Notes: a model not told the origin generated them from the letters alone. 64,000 bases of DNA from Natrinema salifodinae (GCF_900110455.1 NZ_FOIS01000002.1:864933-928932), one strand, 5' to 3'; numbered from the stretch's first letter, positions 1-9,184 are shown. A program made the numbers and translations.

Positions 1-863
1 TCGTGACCGGCCACGGCTCCGACATCGGGGATCGGGTGGTGAGCCACCCCGAGAGCGACGTCGTCGCCTTCACCGGCTCGACGCCGGTCGGTCGCGGGGT
101 CGCCGCCGCGGCCGGCGAGAACCTCTCCGTGGCGGCGATGGAGCTGGGCGGCAACAACGGCCACATCGTCACCGCGGACGCCGACGTGGACGCGGCGGTC
201 GATTCGGGCACCTTCGGTTCGTTCGTCCACCAGGGCCAGGTCTGCATCTCGATCAACCGCCATATCGTCCACGAGGACGTCTACGACGAGTACGTCGAGA
301 AGCTGACCGAGCGCGCCGAGTCGCTGCCGGTCGGCAGCGTCCACGATCCGGACACGGTCGTCGGGCCGATCATCGACGAGAGCCAGCGCGACGAGATGCT
401 CGGCTACGTCGAGGAGACGGTCGACGCCGGTGCGACGCTCGAGACCGGCGGCGAGACGGTCGAGGTAGACGGCGTCGACGACTCGTTAGTGGTCGCGCCG
501 ACGGTGCTCTCGGACGTGACCAACGAGATGTCCGCCGCGTGTTTCGAGCACTTCGGCCCCATCGCGCCGGTCATCCCGTTCTCCGATATCGAGGAGGCGA
601 TCGAGATCCACGACGACACCGAGTACGGTCTCTCGGGGTCGGTCCACGCCGGCGACGTGGGAACGGGCCTGCAGATCGCCGAGCGACTGGACACCGGGAT
701 GGTCCACGTCAACGACCAGCCGGTCAACGACGAGGCTCACGTCCCGTTCGGCGGGACGAAGGCCTCCGGCGTCGGCGGCTACAACAGCACCGACATCATG
801 GACGAGGTCACCGAGAAGAAGTGGATCTCACTGCAACACGACGAGCGGGAGTATCCGTTCTGA
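1..863 (+). CDS. Aldehyde dehydrogenase, C-terminal part (cut by window edge)
   Basis: NAD(P)-dependent aldehyde oxidation to the acid is the family reaction. The visible 286 residues hold the ELGGNN cofactor-site segment, the catalytic cysteine in GQVCISINR (about 60 residues into the visible part) and the C-terminal FGPIAPV and PFGGTKASGVG segments. The start lies left of the window; the GTG at 3 is only the first in-frame codon of that type. The ISINR context around the cysteine resembles the benzaldehyde/salicylaldehyde dehydrogenase group, so an aromatic aldehyde is possible but not shown. No partner gene follows. Confidence 0.93.
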   Translation, partial: VTGHGSDIGDRVVSHPESDVVAFTGSTPVGRGVAAAAGENLSVAAMELGGNNGHIVTADADVDAAVDSGTFGSFVHQGQVCISINRHIVHEDVYDEYVEKLTERAESLPVGSVHDPDTVVGPIIDESQRDEMLGYVEETVDAGATLETGGETVEVDGVDDSLVVAPTVLSDVTNEMSAACFEHFGPIAPVIPFSDIEEAIEIHDDTEYGLSGSVHAGDVGTGLQIAERLDTGMVHVNDQPVNDEAHVPFGGTKASGVGGYNSTDIMDEVTEKKWISLQHDEREYPF

Positions 864-1262
864 GGAGGGGCCTCTCTTCGGCTATTGGTCGCGTTGGTTA
901 ATCGGACGATTTCGTGGGCTCAGTTAGATCGACCAGGCGGCTCCTGCGCTACTACTGTGTCGGAGTCGCCGACGCCTGGCCGTCACTCCTCACTCGTCAT
1001 CGCCGCCGTCGCCGGCACCGGTCTCGTCGGCGAGCGCTCCGACACGGTGGCTATCTCGACCGCCGTCTGGCGTCTGCCAGACCGTCGAGACCGTATAACC
1101 AGAACAACGTCGTTCCCCGAGTGCCGCCAGGCGTCGAGCATCTCCTGAGCGACTCGGCGCGCGTTCTCGACGTAATCGGCCGTCCCTCTCGAGTCTCCGC
1201 GAAGGCGCTTAATATACTACGCGGTGGCAAACTATATCCTGTCGCAGCCCGGTGTTCTAGCT
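864..1262. other. Intergenic, 399 bp, no gene recognised
   Basis: Short open frames here have no recognisable protein character. A TATA-like box (TTAATATAC, about 1209-1217) lies about 27 bases before a likely transcription start near 1237 and serves the HTH gene that follows. Confidence 0.5.
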
Positions 1263-1790
1263 ATGGGTTCGGGTGAGCCTCCAGAGCAGCCGCCTGGATT
1301 GGCCGACGAATGGGGTGCCCAGAAAGACCAGCAGTCGACCAGAGAGCGCATCTACGGCGTGGCACTCCAACTGTACGAGCCAACGCGTGTCGCGGCCGTC
1401 GCAGACCAGGCTAACGTCTCGAAGGAGACCGCTCGCGAGTATCTCAAATGGTTCGCGGAGATCGGGATGGTGACCCAAGACGCTGAATCGCCCGCTCTGT
1501 TCAGCCGAAACGAAGCGTACTTCGAATGGCGACGCATCCAGCGTCTCCAGACGCAATCTCTCGAAGAGTTAGAACGGGAATTGGAGCACCTCGTCGCGAA
1601 AGAACGCGACTATCGCGACCGATACGACGCCGACGGACCTGGGGATGTCGACGCGCTCGAGCACGCCGACTACGCCGATCTCGAGTCGGTGTGGATGGAC
1701 CTCCAGGAGTGGCGGACGGTCCGACGGCGGATTCGCGAACTCGAGCACGCCCGACAGAACCGAAACGGGAGCGCACACGCTCCGGCGTGA
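1263..1790 (+). CDS. Winged-helix regulator, DUF7342-type; likely antitoxin/partner of next gene
   Basis: This 175-residue protein has an N-terminal winged helix. The segment TRVAAVADQANVSKETAREY (about residues 38-57) is the recognition-helix region typical of haloarchaeal DUF7342 proteins. It is followed by a charged coiled-coil half rich in Glu/Arg heptads (about 90-165). An in-frame GTG at 1224 is possible, but the TATA box at about 1209-1217 puts transcription start after it, so the ATG at 1263 is preferred. The next gene starts 9 bases after the stop, so the two are co-transcribed. Function is inferred: a DNA-binding protein that may repress its own operon and neutralise the downstream protein. 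Confidence 0.82.
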   Translation: MGSGEPPEQPPGLADEWGAQKDQQSTRERIYGVALQLYEPTRVAAVADQANVSKETAREYLKWFAEIGMVTQDAESPALFSRNEAYFEWRRIQRLQTQSLEELERELEHLVAKERDYRDRYDADGPGDVDALEHADYADLESVWMDLQEWRTVRRRIRELEHARQNRNGSAHAPA

Positions 1791-1799
1791 GTCTGAGAG

Positions 1800-2231
1800 A
1801 TGACGAGTGACGGGAAGCCACTCGACGAAGCGCTGTTGCGCGAGGTCGCTCGCCGACTCGGGTCACTGACGTTGATCGACACCGTCCGCGTGTTCCCACA
1901 GCAAAAGCCGGCGTCGGTCGTCGCGACGTTCGATTCGGTGTACTATCCTGACGAGATACGGCGCGTCGAACTCGAACTTCGCGCGTACCAAAACGACGAT
2001 TTCAACGTGATCTATCGCGAGGTCAGGTCCGGTGAGGACTGGATGGCGAGGTGGGATCGCCACGACAATCCGCACAATTCTCGAGATCACTATCATCGGC
2101 CACCACGTGCTCGAACGGAGGATGCAGTGGACAACGCGTATCCGACCGACTTATTCGACGTTGTAGAGGAGATCTTAGCCGAAATCGATTCTCGCCTCGG
2201 AGAGGTGTGGGACCACACGGAGGAAGAGTAA
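1800..2231 (+). CDS. TumE/DUF6516-like protein, candidate toxin
   Basis: This 143-residue soluble protein begins with a helix, continues with a beta-rich segment (VVATFDSVYYPDEIRRVELE), and has a His/Arg/Asp-rich stretch WDRHDNPHNSRDHYHRPP at about residues 83-100. A final helix carries FDVVEEILAEID. The arrangement of an aromatic-Asp then Asn-Pro-His-x-x-x-Asp-His-Tyr-His cluster recalls the TumE (DUF6516) toxin family, which occurs beside small HTH antitoxins. The 9-base gap to the HTH gene fits such a pair. The assignment is by eye, not by profile search, and toxic activity is inference. Confidence 0.6.
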   Translation: MTSDGKPLDEALLREVARRLGSLTLIDTVRVFPQQKPASVVATFDSVYYPDEIRRVELELRAYQNDDFNVIYREVRSGEDWMARWDRHDNPHNSRDHYHRPPRARTEDAVDNAYPTDLFDVVEEILAEIDSRLGEVWDHTEEE

Positions 2232-2435
2232 TCGCCACCGTGCCGGTCCATTGACGAGCATACACCTACTGCGGAAAGGAAGACCCTGTACTACTTCTGG
2301 TTCCGGACTCGAACTTGGCGACTCTCCGAGACGCGCTTACTGCGGTACACGCGTCTCATCTGCTGAATCTGTGCGGTTGCCCTTCCCGTAACACAGACTA
2401 CTCGCTCCGCTCCTCAGATTGCGATGCGGGAGAAG

Positions 2436-2508
2436 TGGGCCGGCGCGAATTCGAATCGCGGTTACGGCCACCCGAAGGCCGAAGGATACCAAGCTACCCC
2501 ACCGGCCC
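2436..2508 (-). tRNA. tRNA-Pro (anticodon CGG)
   Basis: The minus strand folds as a 73-nt tRNA. The acceptor stem is GGGCCGG/CCGGCCC, and the D arm contains GGTAGCTTGGTATCC. The anticodon stem is CGGCC/GGCCG with loop TTCGGGT, giving anticodon CGG (complement at 2472-2474). The T arm is GCGAATTCGAA-type and the discriminator is A. No intron is seen. It lies alone between the TumE-like gene and trmY. Confidence 0.95.
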
Positions 2509-2593
2509 GCATTCGAAGGGAGTGCGTCCGGTCCTTTAACGCTTCCGAATCCGAAGTCGGATCGCCGCCAGGCGCGCCGACGCCCGACCCGCG

Positions 2594-3196
2594 TTAGAAC
2601 TGTTCGTAGCCCTCGGTGTCCAGGTAGTGGTGTGCAATCGTGATCGCCTGGTCCGCGTGCAACAACTGCGGCCCGAGCCGGAGTCGCCGGTCGGCGACGT
2701 CCGAGAGCAGCGCCGCTTCGTCGTCGGTGAAGTCCTGGTGGTCCGAGAGCACGAAGATCGGATCCGCGAGTGCCGTCGGGTCGACGTCGGCCGCCGCGTC
2801 GCCGTCCTCGTGGAGCTGGACGACCGTGCCGTCGGCGGCGAGTTCCTCGAGCGTGGCCTCGAATCCGCGGCGGTAGACCTCGATGCCGGGGCTGGGTTCG
2901 GCCGGGAGCGCGCCGATGGCCTCGTCGCGGTGCTCGAGAGCCTTGCGGACCAGCGCGGCGGTGCTGCGCTCGTCGGGGTTGAGCCGCTGGAGGTCGCTGC
3001 CGTCGAAGACGATGGTGAGTTCGTCTTGGGCGATCAGGTGCACTCGAACGTCCTCCCGAATGCCGTGAGAGGTGACGAAGGAGGCGGTGATCGACCGACA
3101 GAGCGCGTCGAGGCGACCGGCCCCGCCCGCGAGGTCGTCCAGCGAGAAATCGGGGTCCGTCGGGACGTCGTGACCGATGAGCACGAACTGGCGCAT
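2594..3196 (-). CDS. trmY: tRNA (pseudouridine(54)-N1)-methyltransferase TrmY
   Basis: SPOUT-class methyltransferase that makes N1-methylpseudouridine at position 54 of archaeal tRNAs. The 200-residue length is normal. It starts with MRQFVLIGHDVPTDPDFSLD, has the LADPIFVLSDHQDFT cofactor-knot segment near residues 142-156, and ends with the conserved HADQAITIAHHYLD block. Its substrate pseudouridine is made by Pus10, encoded 3 kb away in this window. It is monocistronic by spacing. Confidence 0.95.
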   Translation of the reverse strand: MRQFVLIGHDVPTDPDFSLDDLAGGAGRLDALCRSITASFVTSHGIREDVRVHLIAQDELTIVFDGSDLQRLNPDERSTAALVRKALEHRDEAIGALPAEPSPGIEVYRRGFEATLEELAADGTVVQLHEDGDAAADVDPTALADPIFVLSDHQDFTDDEAALLSDVADRRLRLGPQLLHADQAITIAHHYLDTEGYEQF

Positions 3197-3280
3197 ACCG
3201 GGAGAAGGACGGCCGGCGGGATAGCCGCCACGATTCGGCGGTGGCGGGCCGGTCGGGACCGCCCGCGATCGGGATCGAGA

Positions 3281-3838
3281 TCAGGAGCCGACGCCCAGTC
3301 GCCTGGCGATCGAAGCGCGCACGAGACCGAGCCCCGGCGCGCCGTCGCGGTACCAGGCGATGGCGGCGACGGCCAGCAGGCCGAACTGGAGCCACTCGTA
3401 GGGCCCCATGGCGTAGTAGTGGAGGAACGCGTCGAGGATGCCGGCGACGGGGTCCTCCGGCGGCTGCTCGACCGCGGGCCACAGGAGGTAGGCCGCGTAG
3501 GCGAACTCGCCGGAGAAGACCGCGGGCGGGATATCGGCGAGGAGGTGCGAGCAGTAGCCGAGGAGGAAGGCGACGCCGACCGGGCGGCGGTCGAGCCGGT
3601 CCGCGAGGACGAGCACGGCCGGGACGAGCAGCGCGACGACGAACAGCGAGTGCGCGAGGGTCCGACCGCCGGGGAGGATTCCGAAGTTCCACGCGAGCGG
3701 CTTATCGATCAGATCGGGCGTCTGCGAGCCGATCGCGACCGCGATCGCCGGAATCGCGCGCGGCGTGCGGCCGAACCGACGGTGCGTAACGATGGTGTAC
3801 AGCAGGTACGCGACGGCGAGGTGTCCCCAAGGCCACAT
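3281..3838 (-). CDS. Membrane-bound metal-dependent hydrolase family (YdjM/PF04307-like)
   Basis: This 185-residue membrane protein has about four spans. WPWGHLAVAYLL at the start, GSQTPDLIDKP (about 37-47), GRTLAHSLF and LLGYCSHLLADIPPAV carry the spaced His/Asp residues typical of the family formerly called LexA-binding inner-membrane hydrolase. The start is set at ATG 3838 because the upstream in-frame extension lacks membrane or family character. The substrate is unknown. Confidence 0.8.
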   Translation of the reverse strand: MWPWGHLAVAYLLYTIVTHRRFGRTPRAIPAIAVAIGSQTPDLIDKPLAWNFGILPGGRTLAHSLFVVALLVPAVLVLADRLDRRPVGVAFLLGYCSHLLADIPPAVFSGEFAYAAYLLWPAVEQPPEDPVAGILDAFLHYYAMGPYEWLQFGLLAVAAIAWYRDGAPGLGLVRASIARRLGVGS

Positions 3839-3947
3839 CCTCCGGCGATTCACCGGACGCGGGTATAGGGGCTTCGACTCGGGGCCTACCGGTGCGTTGC
3901 ATAGGCATGGCCAACCGTTTCCCCCGCTTCCGGTATGCAATGACTAT

Positions 3948-4133
3948 ATGGCGAAATCAGAGTCGTCGCAGTCAGGCGGTCACCGACAGTTGCTCGCGAT
4001 CCTTGAGGGACGGTCCTGTCCGAACTGCCCCGACGGCGAACTCGAGCGGGGCACGTACAAGGACAACCAGGCCGTCCTCTGTAACAGCTGCGGGACGCCG
4101 CAGGTTCAGGTCTGGCCGACGTCGCTCGACTGA
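3948..4133 (+). CDS. Small zinc-finger protein (HVO_A0556-like)
   Basis: This 61-residue protein has two CxxC knuckles: CPNC (residues 24-27) and CNSC (45-48). It opens MAKSESSQSGGHRQLLAILE and ends PQVQVWPTSLD, resembling the HVO_A0556 family of haloarchaeal one-domain zinc-finger proteins. It probably binds one zinc and may act in nucleic-acid or protein binding; no function is shown. The start ATG at 3948 sits a short distance after a weak TATA-like region. It is divergent from the hydrolase gene at 3281-3838. Confidence 0.75.
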   Translation: MAKSESSQSGGHRQLLAILEGRSCPNCPDGELERGTYKDNQAVLCNSCGTPQVQVWPTSLD

Positions 4134-4305
4134 CGATCCCCGGCGAGCGATCGGGATCGAGCGCGACGCTGGTACCGCGCCGACACGAGACGACACACGG
4201 TTTTTCGACGCATTCAGGCCGCTGTGGGTATCCTGAACCCGATCGAAAGTCCGCGGTGTCGCGTCCGCGCCGACGGCGGGGACCCGAAAAGTGAGGACCC
4301 GGCGG

Positions 4306-4500
4306 TCACCGCGACCGCGATGCCTGATAGTCGTGGCCGACGACGAGGGCGAGGACGTTGATCGCGAGGAGGCCGACGAACAGCGAGAGGCGACTCATCG
4401 AGTCGATCCCGGCGGCGATGACGGGTACGTAAACGATCGGCAGCACGGTGGCGATCCAGAAGCCGACGGCGGTGACGGAGCGGGTCAGGTGCATCGGCAC
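4306..4500 (-). CDS. Small membrane protein, two spans
   Basis: 64 residues with two hydrophobic spans (about 12-30 and 38-56), a short loop SMSRLS between them and a basic C terminus QASRSR. It follows the DUF7511 gene on the same strand after 3 bases, so the two are an operon. No family or function was recognised. Confidence 0.6.
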   Translation of the reverse strand: MPMHLTRSVTAVGFWIATVLPIVYVPVIAAGIDSMSRLSLFVGLLAINVLALVVGHDYQASRSR

Positions 4501-4503
4501 TGG

Positions 4504-4695
4504 CTAGCGCATCGTCTCGAGGTTGACGAACGAGTCGTCGTAGGCCGAAATCCAGGCGGTCTGCATCTCGTCCTCGCTGGCGTCACGAGGAAACATCGCA
4601 CACTCGTCGGGAGCGTCAGGGTTTTCGATCGTGACGTGGTCCAGTGCGATTCTTGATTCCTCGCCGTCGGGCGGGTGGATATCGGCGTCGGTCAT
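4504..4695 (-). CDS. DUF7511 domain protein
   Basis: 63-residue acidic soluble protein. The core IENPDAPDECAMFPRDAS followed by WISAYDDSFVNLETMR matches the haloarchaeal DUF7511 family, for which no function is established. It is the first gene of a two-gene unit with the small membrane protein 3 bases downstream. Confidence 0.8.
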   Translation of the reverse strand: MTDADIHPPDGEESRIALDHVTIENPDAPDECAMFPRDASEDEMQTAWISAYDDSFVNLETMR

Positions 4696-4989
4696 TGCGG
4701 TATCAGGCGCCGGGTACTCGCGCCGAGAACTGCTACAACATTCGATACTATTGTTATCGACATGCTAATGCGACGAACTCGGTCGATAGCGTCCGATTCC
4801 GAGTTGATTCAGCCGATATAATCGCTCGAAAAAGAACTCGATTGAATTTGACGTGTACGGTTCCGATACGGAGCGAATCGGTTGTCGGCCGAGGCGAACA
4901 AGACAACGTAATGACTCGTTTCGAACGGTTTTCTCCGGTCGACGGCCGGCCTGGTTCGAGCGCACGGCGCTCGGAACGAACCGGCAATC

Positions 4990-6105
4990 CTAGGCCGAGA
5001 GCGAGGGACGCTTCCCGAGGGTCAGGTCTCTGGTGATCGTCCGATCGCCGCGCCGGAGCCGAAGCGTGAGCCGGTCCCCGGGCCTGGTTTCGAGCGCGAG
5101 GTGCGTCTCGAGCGCGTGGCGGTCGGGAATCGGGTCGCCGTCCATCGCGAGAACGATGTCCCCGCCGACGGGGATCGGTTCGTTGCGCCGTCGAACGGTC
5201 CGGGAAGCGGGTTTGATGACGCCTTCGGCGGCCGACTCGCTGACGACGTCCGTGATCATGACGCCGGTCGCCTCGTCGAGGTCGTTGGCCTCGGCGACGA
5301 GTCGGTCGACGGAGCGGAGCCCGACCCCCATATAGGAGTGGTCGTACGACCCCGACTCGATGAGTTCGGGGACGACCCGCTCGGCCAGCGCGGCCGAAAT
5401 TGCAAAGCCCATGTTGTCGCCGCCGCCGGAGTTGACGACGCCGACGACCTCGCCGTCGAGGTCGACGAGCGGGCCGCCGCTGTTACCGGGGTTGACCGCC
5501 GCGTCAGTCTGAACGACGTTCGGGAAGGAGAACCGCCGCTCGGAGACGGTAAGCGTCCGATCGACACCGCTGACGATCCCCGCCGACATCGATCCTTCGA
5601 ACCCCAAGGGATTGCCGAGCGCGGCCACCTGCTGGCCGACGACGGGCCGCCGATCGGTCAGCGAGAGCGGCGTCGCCGACTCGGGAACGTGGTCGACTTC
5701 GAGGACGGCCAGATCGCTGTGGTAGTCCCGACCGACGAGCGTGGTCCCCGTCCAGTCGCCGGTAATGTACCGGAGATCGGCCGCCTCGCCGTTGGCGATG
5801 ACGTGATCGTTGGTGACGACGTGGCGCTCGTCGTAGAGGAAGCCCGATCCCTGCCCGCGGCCCTCGGCGCCCGTGTTGGGATCCTTGATGCCGAAGACGC
5901 GAACCTGGGTGACCGATTCGATGAGTTCGGTATAGAGATCGGTGAAGACCGAGCCGTCCGCCAGATTCTCCCGGTCGATATCGTACGAGGAACTTCCCTC
6001 GATCGACCGATCGATCCTGGGCTCGGCACACCCGGCGACGGCGCCGGCCAGGCCGGCGCTCGCGGCCGCGAGAAGCGACCGCCGATCCAGTCGGAAATCG
6101 TTCAT
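4990..6105 (-). CDS. HtrA/DegP-type serine protease, Tat-exported lipoprotein
   Basis: 371-residue trypsin-like protease with a C-terminal PDZ domain. The N terminus has a twin-arginine signal (DRRSLLAAA) ending in a lipobox AVAGC, so it is probably anchored outside the membrane. The catalytic triad is visible: His in VVTNDHV, Asp in HSDLAVLEV and Ser in NPGNSGGPL. The PDZ part spans roughly residues 255-360. The start is ATG 6105, because longer in-frame versions place arginine-rich sequence before the signal peptide. The expected role is quality control of exported proteins. The promoter region is shared with the divergent pus10 gene. Confidence 0.92.
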   Translation of the reverse strand: MNDFRLDRRSLLAAASAGLAGAVAGCAEPRIDRSIEGSSSYDIDRENLADGSVFTDLYTELIESVTQVRVFGIKDPNTGAEGRGQGSGFLYDERHVVTNDHVIANGEAADLRYITGDWTGTTLVGRDYHSDLAVLEVDHVPESATPLSLTDRRPVVGQQVAALGNPLGFEGSMSAGIVSGVDRTLTVSERRFSFPNVVQTDAAVNPGNSGGPLVDLDGEVVGVVNSGGGDNMGFAISAALAERVVPELIESGSYDHSYMGVGLRSVDRLVAEANDLDEATGVMITDVVSESAAEGVIKPASRTVRRRNEPIPVGGDIVLAMDGDPIPDRHALETHLALETRPGDRLTLRLRRGDRTITRDLTLGKRPSLSA

Positions 6106-6284
6106 GAGCGGGGATGGGATCCCACCCATTTGAATTACCGGGCCGCCTGCCGGCGATTGCAAGCCGGCGGTCGACCCTCCGACGCCGCCCCGCCTCGATC
6201 TCGGCCTTCGTCTCCGGTCCACCCCACGAACGGACCGAGCGGGAAAGGAAAACGTGTTACCCGCGGCCGCCCGATTCCCGTGAC

Positions 6285-7667
6285 ATGATCACGGAAGACG
6301 CCCGCGCGCTGCTCTCGACGGGGCCCGTCTGCGACTCCTGTCTCGGACGGCCCTTCGCCGACCGGAGCTTCGGGTTGACCAACGCCGAGCGCGGCCGAGC
6401 GCTGCGGACGACGGTCGCGCTGGCCGACGACGAGCCCTACGAGGCCGACGACCCCGCCGACTGCTGGGTCTGCGAGGGCTACTGCGGCACCTTCGACGCC
6501 GTCGCCGAGACCATCGTCGACGCCCTCGACGGCGTCGACTTCGACACCTACCAGGTCGGCACGCGCGTTCCGCCGCTGGTCGAGGAGAACGAGCGCCTGG
6601 TCCGCGAGGACGCAGGTCTCGAACCGGACGTCGGCGAGTCGATCAAGCGCGAGGTCAACCGGGAAGTCGGACGGCGCGTCGGCGCGAAGACGGGTACCGA
6701 GGTCGACTTCGACCGGCCGGACGTCCTGGCGGTCGTCGATCTCGAGGGATTCGATCCGCTCGAGGCTCTCGATTCGGAGTCCGTCACGGGCCACGCGGTC
6801 GACGTACAGATCAATCCCGCGTTCGTCTACGGCCGCTACCGCAAGCTCGAACGGGATATTCCGCAGACCGAGTGGCCCTGTCGGGAGTGTGGCGGCAGCG
6901 GCGTCCAGCTGGGCGACGACGGCGAGGAGCCCTGTGACTACTGCGGCGGCTCCGGCTACATGTACGACACCAGCGTCGAGCAGGTCGTCCGCCCGCACGT
7001 CGTCGACGCGATGGACGGCGACGAGGGCACCTTCCACGGCGCGGGCCGGGAGGACGTCGACGCCCGCATGCTCGACGAGGGGCGGCCCTTCGTCCTCGAA
7101 GTGAAGCGGCCCCGCGTGCGCGATCCCGACCCCGCGGAACTCGAGCGCGAAATCAACGAGGCTGCCAACGGGAGCGTCGAGGTCGAGGGCCTGCGGCTCG
7201 CGACCTACGAGATGGTCGAGCGCGTCAAGGAACACGACGCGAGCAAGCGCTACCGCGCCGACGTCGAGTTCGCCGACCCGATCGACGAGGCCGATTTCGA
7301 GGCCGCCCTCGAGGAACTCTCGGGCACCACCGTCGAGCAGTACACTCCCCAGCGGGTCGACCACCGCCGCGCCGGCCTCACCCGCGAGCGGACGGTCCAC
7401 GAGATCGACGGCGACCTCGAAACGCCGACCGCGGCCGAGGTCCGACTCCACGGCGAGGGCGGCCTCTACGTGAAGGAGCTCATCAGCAGCGACGACGGCC
7501 GAACCGAGCCGAGCCTGGCGGGCCTGCTCGAGACCGACGCCGAGGTGACGGCCTTGGACGTGACCGGCGTCGAAGGCGAGGACGAGCCGTTCGAGCTCGA
7601 GGAGTACTTCCGGGACGAGCCGCGGGCCGCCGACGTCGACGGCGAGGAATCGGAGACGGCGGACTGA
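6285..7667 (+). CDS. pus10: tRNA pseudouridine(54/55) synthase Pus10
   Basis: Archaeal Pus10 converts U54 and U55 of the tRNA T-loop to pseudouridine. The 460-residue protein has the N-terminal THUMP-like zinc part with CDSC (16-19) and CWVCEGYC, a second zinc segment CRECGGSG...CDYCGGSG, and the catalytic block FHGAGREDVDARMLDEGRPF with its Asp. The C-terminal half ends in an acidic tail. Start ATG 6285 follows the divergent htrA promoter region. The rnhB gene starts 52 bases later and may be co-transcribed. Confidence 0.95.
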   Translation: MITEDARALLSTGPVCDSCLGRPFADRSFGLTNAERGRALRTTVALADDEPYEADDPADCWVCEGYCGTFDAVAETIVDALDGVDFDTYQVGTRVPPLVEENERLVREDAGLEPDVGESIKREVNREVGRRVGAKTGTEVDFDRPDVLAVVDLEGFDPLEALDSESVTGHAVDVQINPAFVYGRYRKLERDIPQTEWPCRECGGSGVQLGDDGEEPCDYCGGSGYMYDTSVEQVVRPHVVDAMDGDEGTFHGAGREDVDARMLDEGRPFVLEVKRPRVRDPDPAELEREINEAANGSVEVEGLRLATYEMVERVKEHDASKRYRADVEFADPIDEADFEAALEELSGTTVEQYTPQRVDHRRAGLTRERTVHEIDGDLETPTAAEVRLHGEGGLYVKELISSDDGRTEPSLAGLLETDAEVTALDVTGVEGEDEPFELEEYFRDEPRAADVDGEESETAD

Positions 7668-7719
7668 CCGACCGCGACGAGTCGCAACGACTTTCGTTTT
7701 CGCAGCCGATCCCCGGGAT

Positions 7720-8397
7720 ATGCCATTCGGCGTCGACGAGGCCGGCAAGGGTCCCGCGCTCGGGTCGATGTTCGCTGCGGCCGTCTACCTCGAGGAGCCA
7801 GGCGACCTCCCCGACGGCATCAGGGACTCGAAGCGGCTCGCGCCCGAGCGACGCCAGGCTCTAGCGGCGACGCTGCGCGAGGACGACCGGATCGCAGTCG
7901 GCGTCGCCGAGATCACGCCGGCGCGGATCGACGATCCGGAGACGGACATGAACTCGCTGGCCGTCACGGCCCACGCGGACGCCATCGAGGCTGCGGTCGC
8001 CGATCTCGGCCCGAACGAGGCCGCGAGCGAGCGCCTGGCCGGACTCTGCGACGCCTGTGACACCGACGCCGACCGGTTCGCCAGGCGTGTCGCCGACGCC
8101 TGCGCGCCGACGGCTATCGACGTCGCGGTCGACGCGCGCCACGGCGCCGACGACGAATCGCCGCTGGTCGGCGCAGCCAGCGTCATCGCCAAGGTCGAAC
8201 GCGACGCCCATATCGCCGCGCTCGCCGAGGAGTACGGCCCGATCGGTAGCGGCTATCCGGGCGATTCGACCACCCGCGAGTTCCTGGCGTCGTACGTCGA
8301 CGAGCACGGCGACCTCCCGCCGTTCGCGCGCGAATCGTGGTCGACCTGCGAGGACGTGCTCGCCGAGGCCCAGCAGACGGGCCTCGGGCAGTTTTAG
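7720..8397 (+). CDS. rnhB: Ribonuclease HII
   Basis: Cleaves the RNA strand of RNA-DNA hybrids and embedded ribonucleotides in DNA. Residues 5-11 VDEAGKG carry the first catalytic Asp-Glu. A conserved Asp lies in VAVDARHGAD, and SVIAKVERD (about 157-165) is the family signature. The final WSTCEDVL is also typical. The 225 residues are close to the archaeal norm. It directly follows pus10. Confidence 0.95.
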   Translation: MPFGVDEAGKGPALGSMFAAAVYLEEPGDLPDGIRDSKRLAPERRQALAATLREDDRIAVGVAEITPARIDDPETDMNSLAVTAHADAIEAAVADLGPNEAASERLAGLCDACDTDADRFARRVADACAPTAIDVAVDARHGADDESPLVGAASVIAKVERDAHIAALAEEYGPIGSGYPGDSTTREFLASYVDEHGDLPPFARESWSTCEDVLAEAQQTGLGQF

Positions 8398-8500
8398 CGC
8401 CCGTCCATCCGTTTTCTTCCATCTCTGGCACCGACCGGAACTCCGGCAACTGCTGACCGAGACGTAGCCCTCAAGCCCGTCGCCCGCCGAGCGAGACGCA

Positions 8501-9184
8501 GTGGCAGAAGTAGCAGTCCCAGCGGTTGCGGTCGGTCGAGAGCTGATGCAAGCGGCGGTCGTCGATCCGTTCGCCGTCATGAACGCGATCGGTCTCGTCG
8601 CGTTCGCGCTGGTCGGGTCGACCAAGGCGATCCGCGAGGAGTTCGATCTCTTCGGCATCGCCGTCGTCGGCCTGGTCACGGCCTTCGCCGGCGGCGCGAC
8701 GCGGGACGTCCTCGTCAACCGCATCCCGCTGGCGCTCCAGTCGCCGATCGAGATCGCGCTCGGCCTGGCCGGCGTCGGCCTGGCCGTCGCCGCGAGCGTC
8801 GTCCTCGAATCGGCCGACGATCATCCGGTGACGCTGTTCTCCGACGCGGTCGGCCTGGCCGCGTTCACCACGACCGGTGCGATCGTCGCGACCGAGGCCA
8901 GCGTCTCGGGCTTTGGCATCGTCGCGATCGGGACGATCAACGCGGTCGGCGGCGGCGCGCTCGCGGACATCCTGTTGGATCGGTCGCCGTTCATCCTGCT
9001 CGAGGATTTCTACGCCAGCTGTACGGTCCTCGGCGGGGCTACCTACTGGCTGGCCGTCTCGCTTGGCTCCTCCGGGAGCGTCGCCGCGGCGATCTGTGCG
9101 GCCGTGACGGTCGGAACGCGCATCGCGGCGGTCGCATACGGCTGGACGGTCCCGACGGCGCAGGTGCTGCGGACGAGTCCGTGA
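8501..9184 (+). CDS. TRIC/UPF0126-type cation channel
   Basis: Seven-span membrane protein of the trimeric intracellular cation channel family, formed of two repeats of three spans plus one. GLVAFALVGSTKAI and GGATRDVLVNRIP belong to repeat one, and GLAAFTTTGAIVAT and GGGALADILLDRSP to repeat two. Conduction of monovalent cations is the known family role. The GTG at 8501 is the long start. ATG 8546 (MQAAVVDPFAVMNAIG) would put the first span near the N terminus and may be the real one. Confidence 0.85.
   Translation: MAEVAVPAVAVGRELMQAAVVDPFAVMNAIGLVAFALVGSTKAIREEFDLFGIAVVGLVTAFAGGATRDVLVNRIPLALQSPIEIALGLAGVGLAVAASVVLESADDHPVTLFSDAVGLAAFTTTGAIVATEASVSGFGIVAIGTINAVGGGALADILLDRSPFILLEDFYASCTVLGGATYWLAVSLGSSGSVAAAICAAVTVGTRIAAVAYGWTVPTAQVLRTSP

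Noticed and set aside
2337..3692. Long open frame on the minus strand over trmY and the hydrolase gene
   Set aside because: Its translation is Arg/Gly/Pro-rich without family character; it is a GC-driven shadow of trmY, the hydrolase and tRNA-Pro.
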